Of a DNA stretch of 64,000 nt, positions 46,451 to 56,531 are shown piece by piece. Made by a program: the position numbers and the translations under genes. The notes beneath the pieces were generated by a model that made no database searches, had not been told where the DNA came from, and saw nothing but the letters and a program-made list of their open reading frames with translations. Source of the stretch: Dipteris shenzhenensis (Eukaryota; Polypodiophyta; Polypodiopsida; Gleicheniales); NCBI GenBank assembly GCA_047967505.1, contig CM106539.1; one strand, 5' to 3'. Each line of letters opens with the position of its first letter. Position 1 is the first letter of the stretch.

Positions 46451-46997
46451 TTTGAATTTAAAATGAGTTTCACTTTCATTTTCAATTTACTAGTTTAATT
46501 TAGACTATAATGCATTTTGTTTTGGAATATAAAAAGTATAATTTTAATTTTATTACATTTTAAATTAAAATTTTAAAAGTAGTTTAACTTACATTCGTTA
46601 TTATTACTTTAATTTATTTCTTTTTAGGGAGAATTAATATATTCTTCTAGGTAAATATTAAATTTTTAATTTTAAGTCTTGTTTTCTTTATTTTACGTTA
46701 TTTTTTCATAAACTTTAAGTTAAACTACTTTATAGTTTTTATTATTTAAATTCAAATTTATTAAGATTTTAACTTCTTATTAATGTGAATGTAGGTAAAT
46801 ATTAAATTTTTAATTTTAAGTCTTGTTTTCTTTATTTTACGTTATTTTTTCATAAACTTTAAGTTAAACTACTTTATAGTTTTTATTATTTAAATTCAAA
46901 TTTATTAAGATTTTAACTTCTTATTAATGTGAATGTTCAATTCTTATGAGTTGTAAGTAAATTAGTTTTTGAAAATATAAATTTTATCTTTTTTAAA
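46451..46997. repeat. AT-rich DNA with a perfect 144 bp tandem duplication
   Basis: The unit 46,651-46,794 (starts GTAAATATTAAATTTTTAAT, ends TAATGTGAATGTAG) is repeated at 46,795-46,938 with almost no change. No coding content. Confidence 0.9.
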
Positions 46998-47240
46998 ATG
47001 AGAAGGGGAAGGGAGAGAGAGAAAAGGGGGGGGGCCACTGCCGCGGCAGCGAGAGAGAATGGGGGGGGAGAGAGAGAGAAAGGGGTGGGAGGATGGGAGT
47101 GGGAGAGGGAGTGGGAATGGGGAAGGTGAAAGAATGGACGTGGGCGTGGGAGTGAGAATGGGGAAGGTGGGGTGGGAGGATGGGGGCGGCAGCGAGAGAG
47201 AAGGGGGGGGAGATAAGGGGGGGAGAGAGAGAGAAAGGGG
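46998..47240. repeat. GA/GGGG-rich block with GC palindrome, left of the TIR element
   Basis: Purine tract with GAGAGA and GGGGG runs and the GC word GCCACTGCCGCGGCAGC (about 47,034). It is bounded by direct copies of AAAATATAAATTTTATCTTT (46,972-46,997 and 47,259-47,284, 26 bp each). Composition and the embedded GC palindrome mirror, in inverse orientation, the CT-rich block right of the element (55,985-57,290). Confidence 0.7.
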
Positions 47241-47290
47241 TGTGAGTTTAAAAAAGATAAAATATAAATTTTATCTTTTTTAAACTCACA
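47241..47290. repeat. Perfect 22 bp palindrome at the left outer border of the TIR element
   Basis: TGTGAGTTTAAAAAAGATAA plus AA (47,241-47,262), loop TATAAA, then the exact reverse complement to 47,290. It overlaps the start of the left terminal inverted repeat. Confidence 0.95.
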
Positions 47291-47560
47291 ACCTTAGTGT
47301 ATTAAAAATAATAATGGAAAATAGATTATTTTTTGCTTTTAATTCGCAACCTAAGGATATTAAAAAGAACAATGGAAAAGAAATTATTTCTTGCTTTTCT
47401 TCGCTTCGACGGTTGGTGTAGTCTAGATTAGCATAGATTAGTTTGTCCTTAGAGGAGAGAACTCCAAAAAAACCAATCAAAGCCATGCTCAAAATTTCCC
47501 GACTAGTTCCTAATCGGAGTCAGTCCATTCGTTCACATTCGGTTTCACAGTCACAACAAC
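47280..47560 (+). repeat. Left terminal inverted repeat
   Basis: It contains TTGCTTTTCTTCGCTTCGAC, GGTTGGT, AGCATAGATTAG, CCTTAGAGGAGAGA, AAGCCATGCT, ACTAGTTCCTAATCG, TCAGTCC and TCACATTCGGTTT in that order, all matched in reverse complement on the right. Its outer part contains a tandem duplication of about 62 bp (CACAACCTTAGTGTATTAAA versus CGCAACCTAAGGATATTAAA), which explains why it is longer than the right copy. Confidence 0.9.
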
Positions 47561-47993
47561 CCTACCATTTAAGCAACGATTAAGGTTTTTAAACTTTCAA
47601 GATGATTGAAAGTTGTATCAGTGGACATGACAGATTACAGTTGTGGAAGTTGACAGAGCATTTTACACTTATATCAGTTGCGGGAGTTGACAGAGCATTT
47701 TGCACTTATATATGACAGACTTCAAATTTGTATTCAGAGATCATTGTAAATCCTTATTTTTTTTCACATTTATGCTCTAAGCCTTGTAAAGCCTTTTAGG
47801 CTATTCCCAAAGCATTTATGCTCTAAGCCTTGTAAAGCCTTTTAGGCTATTCCCAAAGCATCAAATTGATACTTATATGATTGGGAAGAATAAAAACTTG
47901 AGGTGTATTAATGGGACTCATTGTACTTTTGATTTTTCAAAGTAATTGTAGTTTGTCAAAGTACTTAAAATTTGTGTTGTGCTTGAATATAGG
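47561..47993 (+). promoter_or_regulatory. Probable promoter and 5' leader of the Ulp1-like gene, with two short tandem repeats
   Basis: TATA-like ACTTATATATGAC lies near 47,703, about 290 bp before the ATG. Upstream, a unit of about 36 bp (GTTGACAGAGCATTTT.CACT) is repeated at 47,639-47,711. A 46 bp unit (CATTTATGCTCTAAGCCTTG...) is perfectly duplicated at 47,767-47,812 and 47,813-47,858. TATAG immediately before the ATG could be a splice acceptor for a leader intron. Confidence 0.4.
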
Positions 47994-50900
47994 ATGGATC
48001 TTGAGGCTACAGCATTTGTCAATGGTATGACACTGAAATACAATGGAAGAACTTATGCCCCAAAGGACTTCACAAACTGGACAGTTGTTGACACAACAAA
48101 GAAAGCATGGTTCTTGGTCTTAAGTAAAGGAAATCTCATTCTAGTGATGACAAAGAGAGAGTTGGAGAAAGATGAGTGGGCATCAGATGTATCTTTCTCA
48201 AAGAGCAATTTGATTCAAGGGGGCACCTTAGTAAGAATAAAAATTGAAAAAGACAGCAGTACAATGATGATTTACACAAAGTCAAGAATGAGCAACAGAT
48301 CGTTTCTTCTTTCTAAGAAAGATGCAATGCACTTTGTGATGCCGCCGCCAAAAGCACCTAGATTTCCTGAATTGGTTCCTGCATTGGAGATCCTTCAACA
48401 TGTGTGGGAGGAATTTCCCATTGAGGAAGCAAGAAAAATGCAGTCAAAGATTATCCTTGAATACTTTCAGGGTGTCATCCAACAAGGTTCAACTTCATTG
48501 GAGGGACCTAAGGTGCAAGAATCCACACATGAGAAAGGAAGTGATGAGACACGCCATGTAGACCTGGTTCATGGTAATACAAATGAGAGAGGAAGTGGAG
48601 TGGATGAGACAGAACACATTGTAGCAATGGATGAGGGTCTTGTACACGTGGATGTTTACAAGGGATCTACATCTGAGACAGGAATTGAATTGGTGGAGAC
48701 CGGACATGCACATGCATCTCAGACAGGAATTGAATTGAGTGAGACACGACATGCATCAGATAAGACAGGACATGCACACACATCTCTTGTTCATGGTATT
48801 ACTCACTTAGATGGTGTAACTCATGAAGTTGATGGAATAATAGAACAAGTGAAGCCCTTAAGTATACCTAAAGTTGAGGCAATAGAAGAAGAAGTAAGGC
48901 GATCTAAAGCAGTTCACATTGAGCCCCTAAAAAATAAACCTCGACGTCAAATGCAAAAGGCAAGTACTTCACGAGCTACAATTCCAAGTCCTATAACTGG
49001 AAAAAGAGATCGTTCATATACAAAGAAAGGGCAAAGAAGAGAAGAGGAAGAACATGAAGAGGATGCGGAGGGTCTTGAAATGGAGTCAGATCTAGAAGCA
49101 GAAATGTTATCAATGAAGAACCTAAATCTTCGCTTGAATGAGGCTATGACAGATGAGGATCTAGGATATATATGGGGCCAGAAGACTCAAGTTATACATG
49201 CTTCAATAGTGGTCAAAGCAAGTGTCTTCACCAACAGAGTAGGACCTTAGATACAGCCTATGCTGAAAAGATTTTTCACGCTTTGATTGATGGAAAAAAA
49301 CCAGTTGTTTCTAATTTGGTACTCCATCCAAGAACATTTTGGCCAGTCATGGGAGATTATAGTCAATCCATCAATTTCTCTCAGCCTATAGATTTTGAGA
49401 TGCAATTCACGAAGTTCCTCGGAAAACAAGTTCCCTCACTTCAAGAAGGACAGAGTTCAGTGAATGATCCAGAACGACATATAAGGGATGCCAAGAGAAA
49501 TTTCTTAGCTCATTGTACATTTGAGGCAATAGATGGTCAGCACTATGCCTATGCTTGTAATGAGCGCTCTAGAGATGCATACAAGAAAGGAGAAATTACT
49601 TATCAAACCTTTGCGAGTGTGCCTCAATTTCACTACTATTCTGCATGCATCTGTATCTTCAAGAACGAGAAAAAATATTTGATTGAGTCGAAAAGACTTA
49701 ATCATGACATTTATGCACTACGAAAAATCACCTCCACTTCAGAGATGTTGCTCAAAGCTAGGACCATATAAAAAACTTTTAATTCTCCTTTGACCACTCT
49801 CAAAAGAACTGCAACTAAAGTGGAAGCGGATAATCTTGTTGACTTCTACACATGCTTGAGTGCCATTGTACCAAGGGGAAAGCAGGAAAGAGCAGAGGTG
49901 ATTACAAGCTTCAAGACAGTAAGGGATAGGTATCAAGACTACACAAGCATACTTTTCCATAGTAATGAAGTTTTTCATCAGATCAAAGACGTGTGTCTTG
50001 CATGTGAGAAAGGAGATGTTACATATGAGGCTCCATCATTGATTAAAGAGAAGGCAAAGAAGATTGAGAAAAAAGAGATGATAGCTCGGATGTGGAGGCC
50101 TTTAAGAAACCTACCAGACAAATACGCAAGTCTTGCTGCAGAGAAATTAATGTCCAAAGAATGGTTTTTTGGCAAAAAGGATAAAGATCATTGCATGGAA
50201 GATTGCATCATCCAACAGGTCAAGCGTGATGTAGTAAAGAGTGCAATTGAATATTTATTGGGAGAAATTCCAATTAGCCAATGTAAAATTGATCATAACA
50301 TTGTGAGGCAGATGGCATCAGCTTTACTGTCAGCTAAACAGAAGGCTTGGGCACATAAATGGGTGAAGGTAGAAGATGATGGATCTGAAATTACTCCCTC
50401 TATGAGAAGTGACATTCCGGAAAATGTGTATGCATATGCACAAAAAGTCATCAATAACCACACTCTGAGAAAAGAAAAAACTTTGAACAAGGGCTTTTAT
50501 TTCATACATGAAATCATTTCAGAGTCTGGAAAGAGTGTTGAGTGCAAGGGAGTTTCATTGAGTGATTTTTTGTCCGACGACACTGCTTGGGAGAGACCTC
50601 AGCTTTTCTTTGTCTATGAAATATCACCGGATGACATCCGTCAACTCCTTGACAGAATATTACATACCACCATTGGTAGAGTGGGACAATGTAATATAGT
50701 CATATTTGCTGATAAAGATGACAAGGAACAAATGTCTGCTACCCTAGAAAAACAATATGGCAATGAGCTCAAGATTTACAATGGGATATACTCAAGAAAA
50801 AGGGACAAAAGAGAATGCGGTCTCAAGATACAGAGTCTAGAAACCTTTTTCTTGTGCATGAAGAGCCCTTACAATGATCACTCCTTACAAAACAATATAA

Positions 50901-53788
50901 GAGGGAATGCAAAGAGATTGCAACTACTGCTGGAAGAGCATGAAGCTCCAAGTCCCCTCCATCGCAATGCAAATCACTATGAAAGGCCAGCAAAAAGTGC
51001 TGATCTTTTAATTAGTATGATGGAATTTTTGCTACCGTCCGGATGGGAAGTCACATTGTGCCGAATGGGACATCTGTTTGAAGCTCTTATCAGAAAAGGA
51101 CACAATGTAAATATTATTGAGAGCCCTGCTTGCTTGGAATACCTTGATACCGTGGCTGCTCTCACAATAAAGTTTGATAAGAAAGGTCCGATCTCACATG
51201 AAGAGGATGACATAGAGATGATCATGTATGATGAGAGCAAGAAAGATGATGAAAATGATCAAAGCTCTGGATATAATAGTGAGGACACCAGCGATAGCAA
51301 GGAAGCAGAAGAAGATGGATATGACACTGACCTTGCCTCTGAAGGTTACATAAAAAGACCACGAAGATATGTAGAGGTATGAAGACTTATGTTTAATTTT
51401 CTTGATTCATTTAAAGGTCTTTCTAAATTTATAATTAATTTAAAATTTTGAATCTAATAATTATTTTATCCTTTTATAGGAGAAGGGAGAGGAGGAGGAT
51501 GAGGAGGACATAGCTGGAGCAGAGAATATAGAAAGCTCATCTCAAGAAAGCAAAGCTGCTCTGGCTATCCGTCGGATGACTCTAGAAAATAATCATACAT
51601 TGCAGCAAATGGAGAAGTCATTTCAAGTTAGGTTTCAAGTTCGAGAACAACCTCTTACTTTTATATTCGATGAAGAGGACATTTCAATCCTCATAAACTT
51701 CAAGAAAGAGGTCAATGACAAGGTTATAATAGCCATCCTCAGGTTTGACACAAACTTTTTACTGACTTTATGCTTTTGTATTTCCATTGGATCAAATGAA
51801 CTAATATTCTTTTCTTTTTATTGCAATATGGTTTTACAACAGCTTCCGCTATATATACAAAGATGTGCATATATGGTCGATCCTCTTGTTTCTAGTGTAC
51901 TTAGCAATAAGCAGAAGACCATAGATGATGTTTTTAAGTGGTTGCAACCTATTGATTTGACTGTAGCGTGAGTTATCTTTACCGCATATCACGAGGAGTG
52001 AGTATCAATCCCTACCTAGCTTATCTCTTACATTGTGGAGTATTATATCAAATAATAATTATTCTTAATTGATAATGCAGCTTGCATTGGAGCTTGGTAA
52101 TTGTGGACATCTTAGCCAGGCAATGCTTCTTTGTCAATTCAATAGCATCTATCCATGGTAGTGTGTCAGAGTAAGTATAACCTACTTGTGTCATAATTAT
52201 GTCAATGAGATGCATCCTATGCAATGCGCACATTCATTTATGTTTTCTATTTTGATGTGTAGATCTGCTCGAAAGTTGGTAAGTGCTATAGATGCACTTA
52301 TGCAAATGGAGGGTGACTTGGAAGATCAAATAGAGTATGTAACATGCCCCGTAGCGAAGCAGAATGATGACCACAGTTGTGGGTGGAGAGTTGGATATAA
52401 CTGTTTTTTGCTCCTTCCTCAAATTTTTAATTTGAGAGGCGGTGAAACCTCATTGTCCACATATACAGACTTGCATCTATATGCATTTATGTCATCTATC
52501 ATTAAGGCATTTATTGATAACGTGGTGAAGCATCCAGAGGAAACATTGGTTGCTACGCCCATAAGTTGTCCTAATGTAACCACTGTATTGGACGAAATGG
52601 GGAGCTCTTCTGAGGTTAAGGTCATCATTAGCAAGCAACCTCGTGTTTTGACTTTTGGTAGCGAGGAAGTTACAATCCTCTTCGACCCTTTGAAAGAGGC
52701 TAATGACAAAGTCATGATGGCCATCCTCAGGTTTGATATGAACATCTCTTGACTTGATACTTCAATCATTTGATTCAATCTGCTTCTAACATTTGTTTAT
52801 TTATTGCTGCAGTACCATTATATCTCATTTTCCTAGATCAGTACAGAATTGCATCTGTATGCTCGATTCTCTTCTTTCAGCTGTACTTAGTGATACCAAG
52901 AAGACAGTAGATGATGTTTGTTCAATTCTACAACCTTTAGACTTGGATGGCATACTACTTGTCTTTATGCCATACTATGAGAAGTAATTATGCTCTCAAT
53001 CTTTCTTTTACTCTCTTATTTATAATATTGTGTCAATTAATACTTAATATTGTGATAAATCTTATCGCTCTTTATTGGTGATGTAGTTCACATTGGAGCC
53101 TGATAGTATGGGACCTTGATGACAACCATTGTTGGTTTGTCAACTCATTTACAGGCTTTCACGGGGTGTTCAGGTAAGTGTTCTTTTATCATATCATTAT
53201 GAACATGCATCTTACTATTTACTACACAAATTCACTTTGTCATATGTCATGATGGACAGGTCTGCAAACAAGTTAGTTTCTGCGATTATGAAAATCAGGG
53301 AGCATCAAGACCAACCAAATTTCCAGACACGCCTCGCAGTGGAGCAAAAAGACATGTTTAGTAGTGGGTGGAGAATTGCCTACAACTTCATGTTGTATCT
53401 CAATGAAATTTTTGAACATGTCTCCATAGAAGCATATACCAAGCTCGAGCTACAAGATTTTGTGGCTAAGACTATTCACTATCTAACTGCTATCATTGGG
53501 AAACAACATGATGGACTCAATGAAGAACCTGAGGGAGCCAAAGAAAAAGAAGAGACAATTCAGTCTCCTTCTGTATCACAGCCTCAAGTAGAAGCATTAC
53601 AGTCTACACTTGAATTAGAGACTCAATGCATTCTTCCTACACAAGAAGTGGAGACTCAATGTGCATCTACAACATCACATCTTGTAAAGGAGGAAGAGAT
53701 TAAGTCTATCCCGATTGCACCAGAAGTAGAATCTCAATGTACACCATCCACACAAGTAGAGACTCAATGTACTCTTAGAGAATCATAG
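47994..53788 (+). CDS. Multi-exon gene: novel N-terminus, methyltransferase-like centre, tandem Ulp1/C48-like domains; contains lesions
   Basis: The inferred exons are 47,994-49,190; 49,238-51,376; 51,480-51,742; 51,843-51,997; 52,081-52,170; 52,263-52,730; 52,813-52,983; 53,087-53,173; 53,260-53,788. All introns are GT-AG. The start is the first ATG of the open frame (MDLEATAFVNG). Residues 1-170 are globular but unrecognised. About 170-400 is a low-complexity linker with repeated SETGIELVETGHAHAS-like units, two basic patches (KPRRQ, KRDRSYTKKGQRR) suitable for nuclear import, and an acidic heptad stretch. Exon 2 adds about 700 residues with a methyltransferase-like part and an acidic tail. 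The last exons encode two Ulp1-like modules and a tail with repeated VETQC. Lesions: an in-frame TAA at 49,769-49,771, a 47-nt intron or frameshift at 49,191-49,237, and a shift plus TGA in module 1. It may be a decaying copy of a functional gene. The role is inferred to be transposon-encoded; SUMO or ubiquitin-like proteolysis is suggested only by fold. Confidence 0.6.
49191..49237 (+). other. Putative 47-nt intron (or frameshift scar)
   Basis: GTTATACATG...CCAACAG. Removing it joins WGQKTQ to SRTLDTAYAEK exactly in frame. 47 nt is below the usual plant minimum of about 60-70 nt, so an old frameshift is the alternative. Confidence 0.45.
50590..51185 (+). other. Methyltransferase-like region inside the gene (degenerate)
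   Basis: The order of segments follows beta-class DNA amino-methyltransferases: a strand and helix where DPPY should stand (QLFFVYEISPDDIRQLLDRI); VGQCNIVIFADKDD (strand plus turn); SLETFFLCMKSP; then HYERPAKSADLLISMMEFLL, matching the H-x-x-KP..L...I stretch; then GWEVTLCRMGHLFEALIRKG followed by HNVNIIES, matching the motif I strand-loop-helix and the E ending strand 2. Both catalytic signatures (DPPY and DPFxGxG) are replaced, so methyl transfer is unlikely. The fold assignment is inferred from pattern only. Confidence 0.4.
51620..52560 (+). other. Ulp1/C48-like module 1 (Cys retained, frame damaged)
   Basis: Spread over four exons. VNDKVIIAIL, MVDPLVSSVLSNKQKTIDDV, LHWSLVIVD (catalytic His), CFFVNS (Asn where Ulp1 usually has Asp) and KQNDDHSCGWRVGYN (Gln-x-x-D-x-x-C-G catalytic Cys context). 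After splicing at the only visible acceptor (51,841-51,842), the frame is off by one relative to module 2. A TGA (51,969-51,971) stands where module 2 has a Leu codon. The aligned ancestral acceptor CTGCAG of module 2 is altered here. Confidence 0.75.
52630..53520 (+). other. Ulp1/C48-like module 2 (open, catalytic Cys replaced by Ser)
   Basis: Same exon pattern and phases as module 1: ANDKVMMAIL, MLDSLLSAVLSDTKKTVDDV, SHWSLIVWD, CWFVNS and EQKDMFSSGWRIAYN. All splice sites are canonical and the frame is continuous to the stop at 53,788. The catalytic Cys position holds Ser and the Asp position Asn, so this module is probably a non-catalytic binding domain or a very weak enzyme. Confidence 0.8.
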
Positions 53789-54036
53789 CCTCAAGAGGAC
53801 TCATCAGACTCTATTCAGTTGTAAAACATGTAGAAAGAAACATGAGTCCTTGAAGATTTTTATCTTGTTTGTATTGATTAATGATAGTGTTTTTAAAACT
53901 TATGTTAAATGTTGCAATACATTAGGATATTTTATGATATTTATTCATTACAATACATTAGGTTTTACTTTTTTGAAAGTCTAATATATTATGTACAATA
54001 AATATCTTATGATGAGAATCTAATAATTATATCATT

Positions 54037-54370
54037 CTTATGTTCCATCACTTTATTTCATAGATTTCAATGTACTCAAAATCTATCATTTATTATGTAC
54101 AGCAAGTCTAACTTATATTATATTAAAAGAATTCATTCTTATGTTCTATCACTTTATTTTATAGATTTCAATGTACTCAAAATCTATCATTTATTATGTA
54201 CAGCAAGTCTAACTTATATTATATTAAAAGAATATCTCATGATGAGATTCTAATAATTACTAACTTATATTATATTAAAAGAATATCTCATGATGAGATT
54301 CTATTAATTATATCATTCTTGTGTTCCATCATTTTATTTTATAGATTTCAATGTACTATCACTATCTTAC
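54037..54370 (+). repeat. Tandem repeat of about 100 bp in the 3' flank of the Ulp1-like gene
   Basis: TATAGATTTCAATGTACTCA, AATCTATCATTTATTATGTA and AACTTATATTATATTAAAAG recur about every 98 bp at 54,060 and 54,158, with partial copies at 54,260 and 54,345. AT-rich, no coding content. Confidence 0.85.
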
Positions 54371-54902
54371 ATGTCTCAAATGTCTCCCATTACGGTCTTG
54401 CATCCCATCATTTTATTTTATAATGTCTCGCATTACGATCTTGCATCTAGTCATCTCGCATTACGGTCTTGCATCTGTAGTTCTATAAATTCCCTAGTAG
54501 TCGTTCATCTTCTATATCTCACCCGCAGCAAACACTTCTTCCACTTTGCTCTTCTTACCTTACTCCTCTCCTCAAGCTTGCTCCTTCCATCTTGCCCGCG
54601 GCCTTGCCTCCTCTTCTCAAGTATACTCCTTTCATCTTGCCTTACCTCCTCTAGTTACCTTCCTCACCTCGTTCGTCTTCTATATCTTTCCTCACTCTCG
54701 TTACCTTCCTCACCTCGTTCGTCTTCTATATCTCACCCGCAGCAAAAACTTCTTCCACTTTACTCTTCTTACCTTACTCCTCTCCACACTTCTTCCACTT
54801 TACTCTTCTTACCTTACTCCTCTCCTCAAGCTTGCTCCTTCCATCTTGCCCGCAACCTTACCTCCTCTTCTCAAGCATACTCCTTTCATCTTGCAGCCAT
54901 TA
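54371..54902. repeat. Pyrimidine-rich leader with duplicated segments
   Basis: CT-rich with repeats of CACTTCTTCCACTTTACTCT, TTACCTTACTCCTCTCCTCAAG and TCGTCTTCTATATCTCACCCG. The long frames here (to 213 codons) are low-complexity Leu/Ser/Pro products and follow from the composition. Pyrimidine-rich leaders of this sort are common upstream of plant ORFs, and an ATG in good context follows at 54,903. Confidence 0.6.
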
Positions 54903-55287
54903 TGGATCTTTTTAAGGTAATCGATTCTGTCGAGCAAGCCATTAGCTCAAAGAATGGATTGCCGAGAACCAAGGAAAGAGAGAGGAGAGAAAGCAAAATC
55001 CAGCTCCATTAACCCAGTACGAGAAGGATGACTTTGCTTGTCAGAAGGGCTTAGAGAAGGAAGAGGAAAGAAAAATAAGTATGGCTACTACTGAAATAGA
55101 TAAATTGCAATCATATAGGAGAGAGTTGATAGACTTTCAAAGTGAGATATCTTTGCGTGTGGCTCGTTATGGAAGATTTTCCCCCGAGGAAGCACAAGCC
55201 ATTAGGAATAAACAAAGTGTTATGCAGGAGAAAATTCATCAATCCTTCTCTTCTATAATTTTAACTACATCGATGAGGAAGAGATGA
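54903..55287 (+). CDS. Small charged protein of the TIR element, frameshifted
   Basis: From ATG 54,903: MDLFKVIDSVEQAISSKNGL and RTKERERRESK. A single-base shift near 55,000 then leads into APLTQYEKDDFACQKGLEKE, EERKISMATTEIDKLQSYRR, ELIDFQSEISLRVARYGRF, SPEEAQAIRNKQSVMQEKIH and stops at 55,287. If joined, it is about 128 residues, highly charged and helical, without signal peptide or membrane segment. A short intron is the alternative to the shift. It ends 260 bp before the right TIR and reads in the same direction as the large gene. Function unknown; an accessory protein of the element is a guess from position only. Confidence 0.45.
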
Positions 55288-55546
55288 GCTCAGCTCTTGA
55301 ATGGGTTGAATTTAGGCTAAGGACTTGAAAATAGAAAATTCATCAAATTGAATGGCTGTAGTCTTGAAAATCTCAGGCTTAACTTTTGAAGGTGTTTATT
55401 AACACCATTAAATATTAAGAGAGTTTACAACAACCGAATCTTATTTTTTCATGTAACTTATGTAGTCTTGAAAATCTCAGGCTTAACTTTTGAAGGTGTT
55501 TACTAACACCATTAAATATTAATGAAATAAGTGTTTTATTTAATAA
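55288..55546. repeat. Direct duplication of about 60 bp before the right TIR
   Basis: GTAGTCTTGAAAATCTCAGG through CACCATTAAATATTA occurs at 55,358-55,417 and again at 55,462-55,521 with one or two differences (offset 104 bp). Confidence 0.9.
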
Positions 55547-55766
55547 CATGTTATGAGCGTTAAACCGCATGTGAGCGAAGGGACTGACAACGATTAGGAA
55601 CTAGTTAGAAAAATTTAAGCATGGCTTCGATTGGCAACTTGGAGAATTGTCTCTCCTCTAAGGAAATCTAATCTATGCTAAACTATTCTAAACCAACCGT
55701 CGAAGCGAAGAAAAGCAATAAATAATTTCTTTTTCTGTGTTCATTTTAATGTGCTGGGGTTTAAGA
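55547..55766 (-). repeat. Right terminal inverted repeat
   Basis: Reverse-complemented it gives GCTTTTCTTCGCTTCGACGG, TTTAGCATAGATTAG, TTCCTTAGAGGAGAGA, GAAGCCATGCTTAA, AACTAGTTCCTAATCG and CGCTCACATGCGGTTT, collinear with the left repeat at roughly 80-85 percent identity by eye. Confidence 0.9.
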
Positions 55767-55984
55767 GGCTTAAATATGCAAAAGAAGGGGTTTTGATGTA
55801 GAGGCTAAACTTGCATGTGAGAGAAATGAAGAACAAGTATCTAAAGAAAAGTTAACATTTTTCAATTTAAAAGATGAATATATATAAAAATATTATCTCA
55901 TCTTCAAAACAAACCATAAATTCACTCTTTTATAATTTTGTAAAAGTATAATATAAACCATGTAAATATATAAAACTCTCTTTA
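55767..55984. other. AT-rich flank of the right TIR
   Basis: No coding signal or repeats. It separates the right TIR from the CT-rich block. Confidence 0.5.
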
Positions 55985-56459
55985 CTTTCTCTCTCTCTCT
56001 CTCTCTCGACTCCTAAATCTCTCTGTAGCCATAGTCAAGACACCTCATTCTCTCTCTTAATCTCTCTCTCTCTCTCTGACAACTCTTATGTGTTTCCCTC
56101 TCTGTCCTCATCCCACTCATTCTCTCTCTTAGTTTATCTCAAGTCTCTCTTTCTCTCCCTCCCATGGCGGCTAAGATTTTTCATTCTCTCTCTTTATCTC
56201 TCTCTCTCTCTCCCTAGGATTTGTAATTATTTCTCTCTCTCTCCATCTCTCTCCTCTCTCTCTCTCTCCTCTTCTCTCTCTCTCCCTCTCTCTCTCTCTC
56301 TCTTACCCTCTCTACCTCCCTACCTCTATCCTCTTGGCCGCTAGGATTTGTCATTCTTTCCCTCTCTATGTCTCTCTCTCTCTCTGAATTCTCTCTCTTA
56401 ATCTCTCTCAGCCTTCCTCCCTCCCTCCCTCCCTCCCTTCCTTGGTGGCCACGGCCGCG

Positions 56460-56531
<72 letters not shown>

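Larger units (their letters stand above)
47280..55766 (+). mobile_element. DNA element with long terminal inverted repeats carrying a Ulp1-like gene
   Basis: Inverted repeats of about 280 bp (left) and 220 bp (right) enclose 7.9 kb with one large spliced gene and one small gene, both on plus. Long TIRs and a Ulp1/C48 protease gene recall Mutator-like elements that capture or carry Ulp1 genes (KI-MULE/Kaonashi type). No MULE DDE transposase is recognisable, however, and the protein N-terminal to the protease is unfamiliar. No clear 9 bp target duplication is visible at the apparent ends, partly because low-complexity DNA adjoins both sides. Confidence 0.75.

Noticed and set aside
47994-53788. 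Interpretation as an ordinary host SUMO protease gene (ESD4/ULP1 class)
   Set aside because: The TIR bracketing, duplicated module, missing triad Asp, Cys-to-Ser change and unrelated N-terminus do not fit host ESD4/ULP1 genes.
54371-55012. 213-codon frame upstream of the small charged ORF
   Set aside because: Low-complexity pyrimidine translation. Only the last part (from 54,903) has balanced composition.
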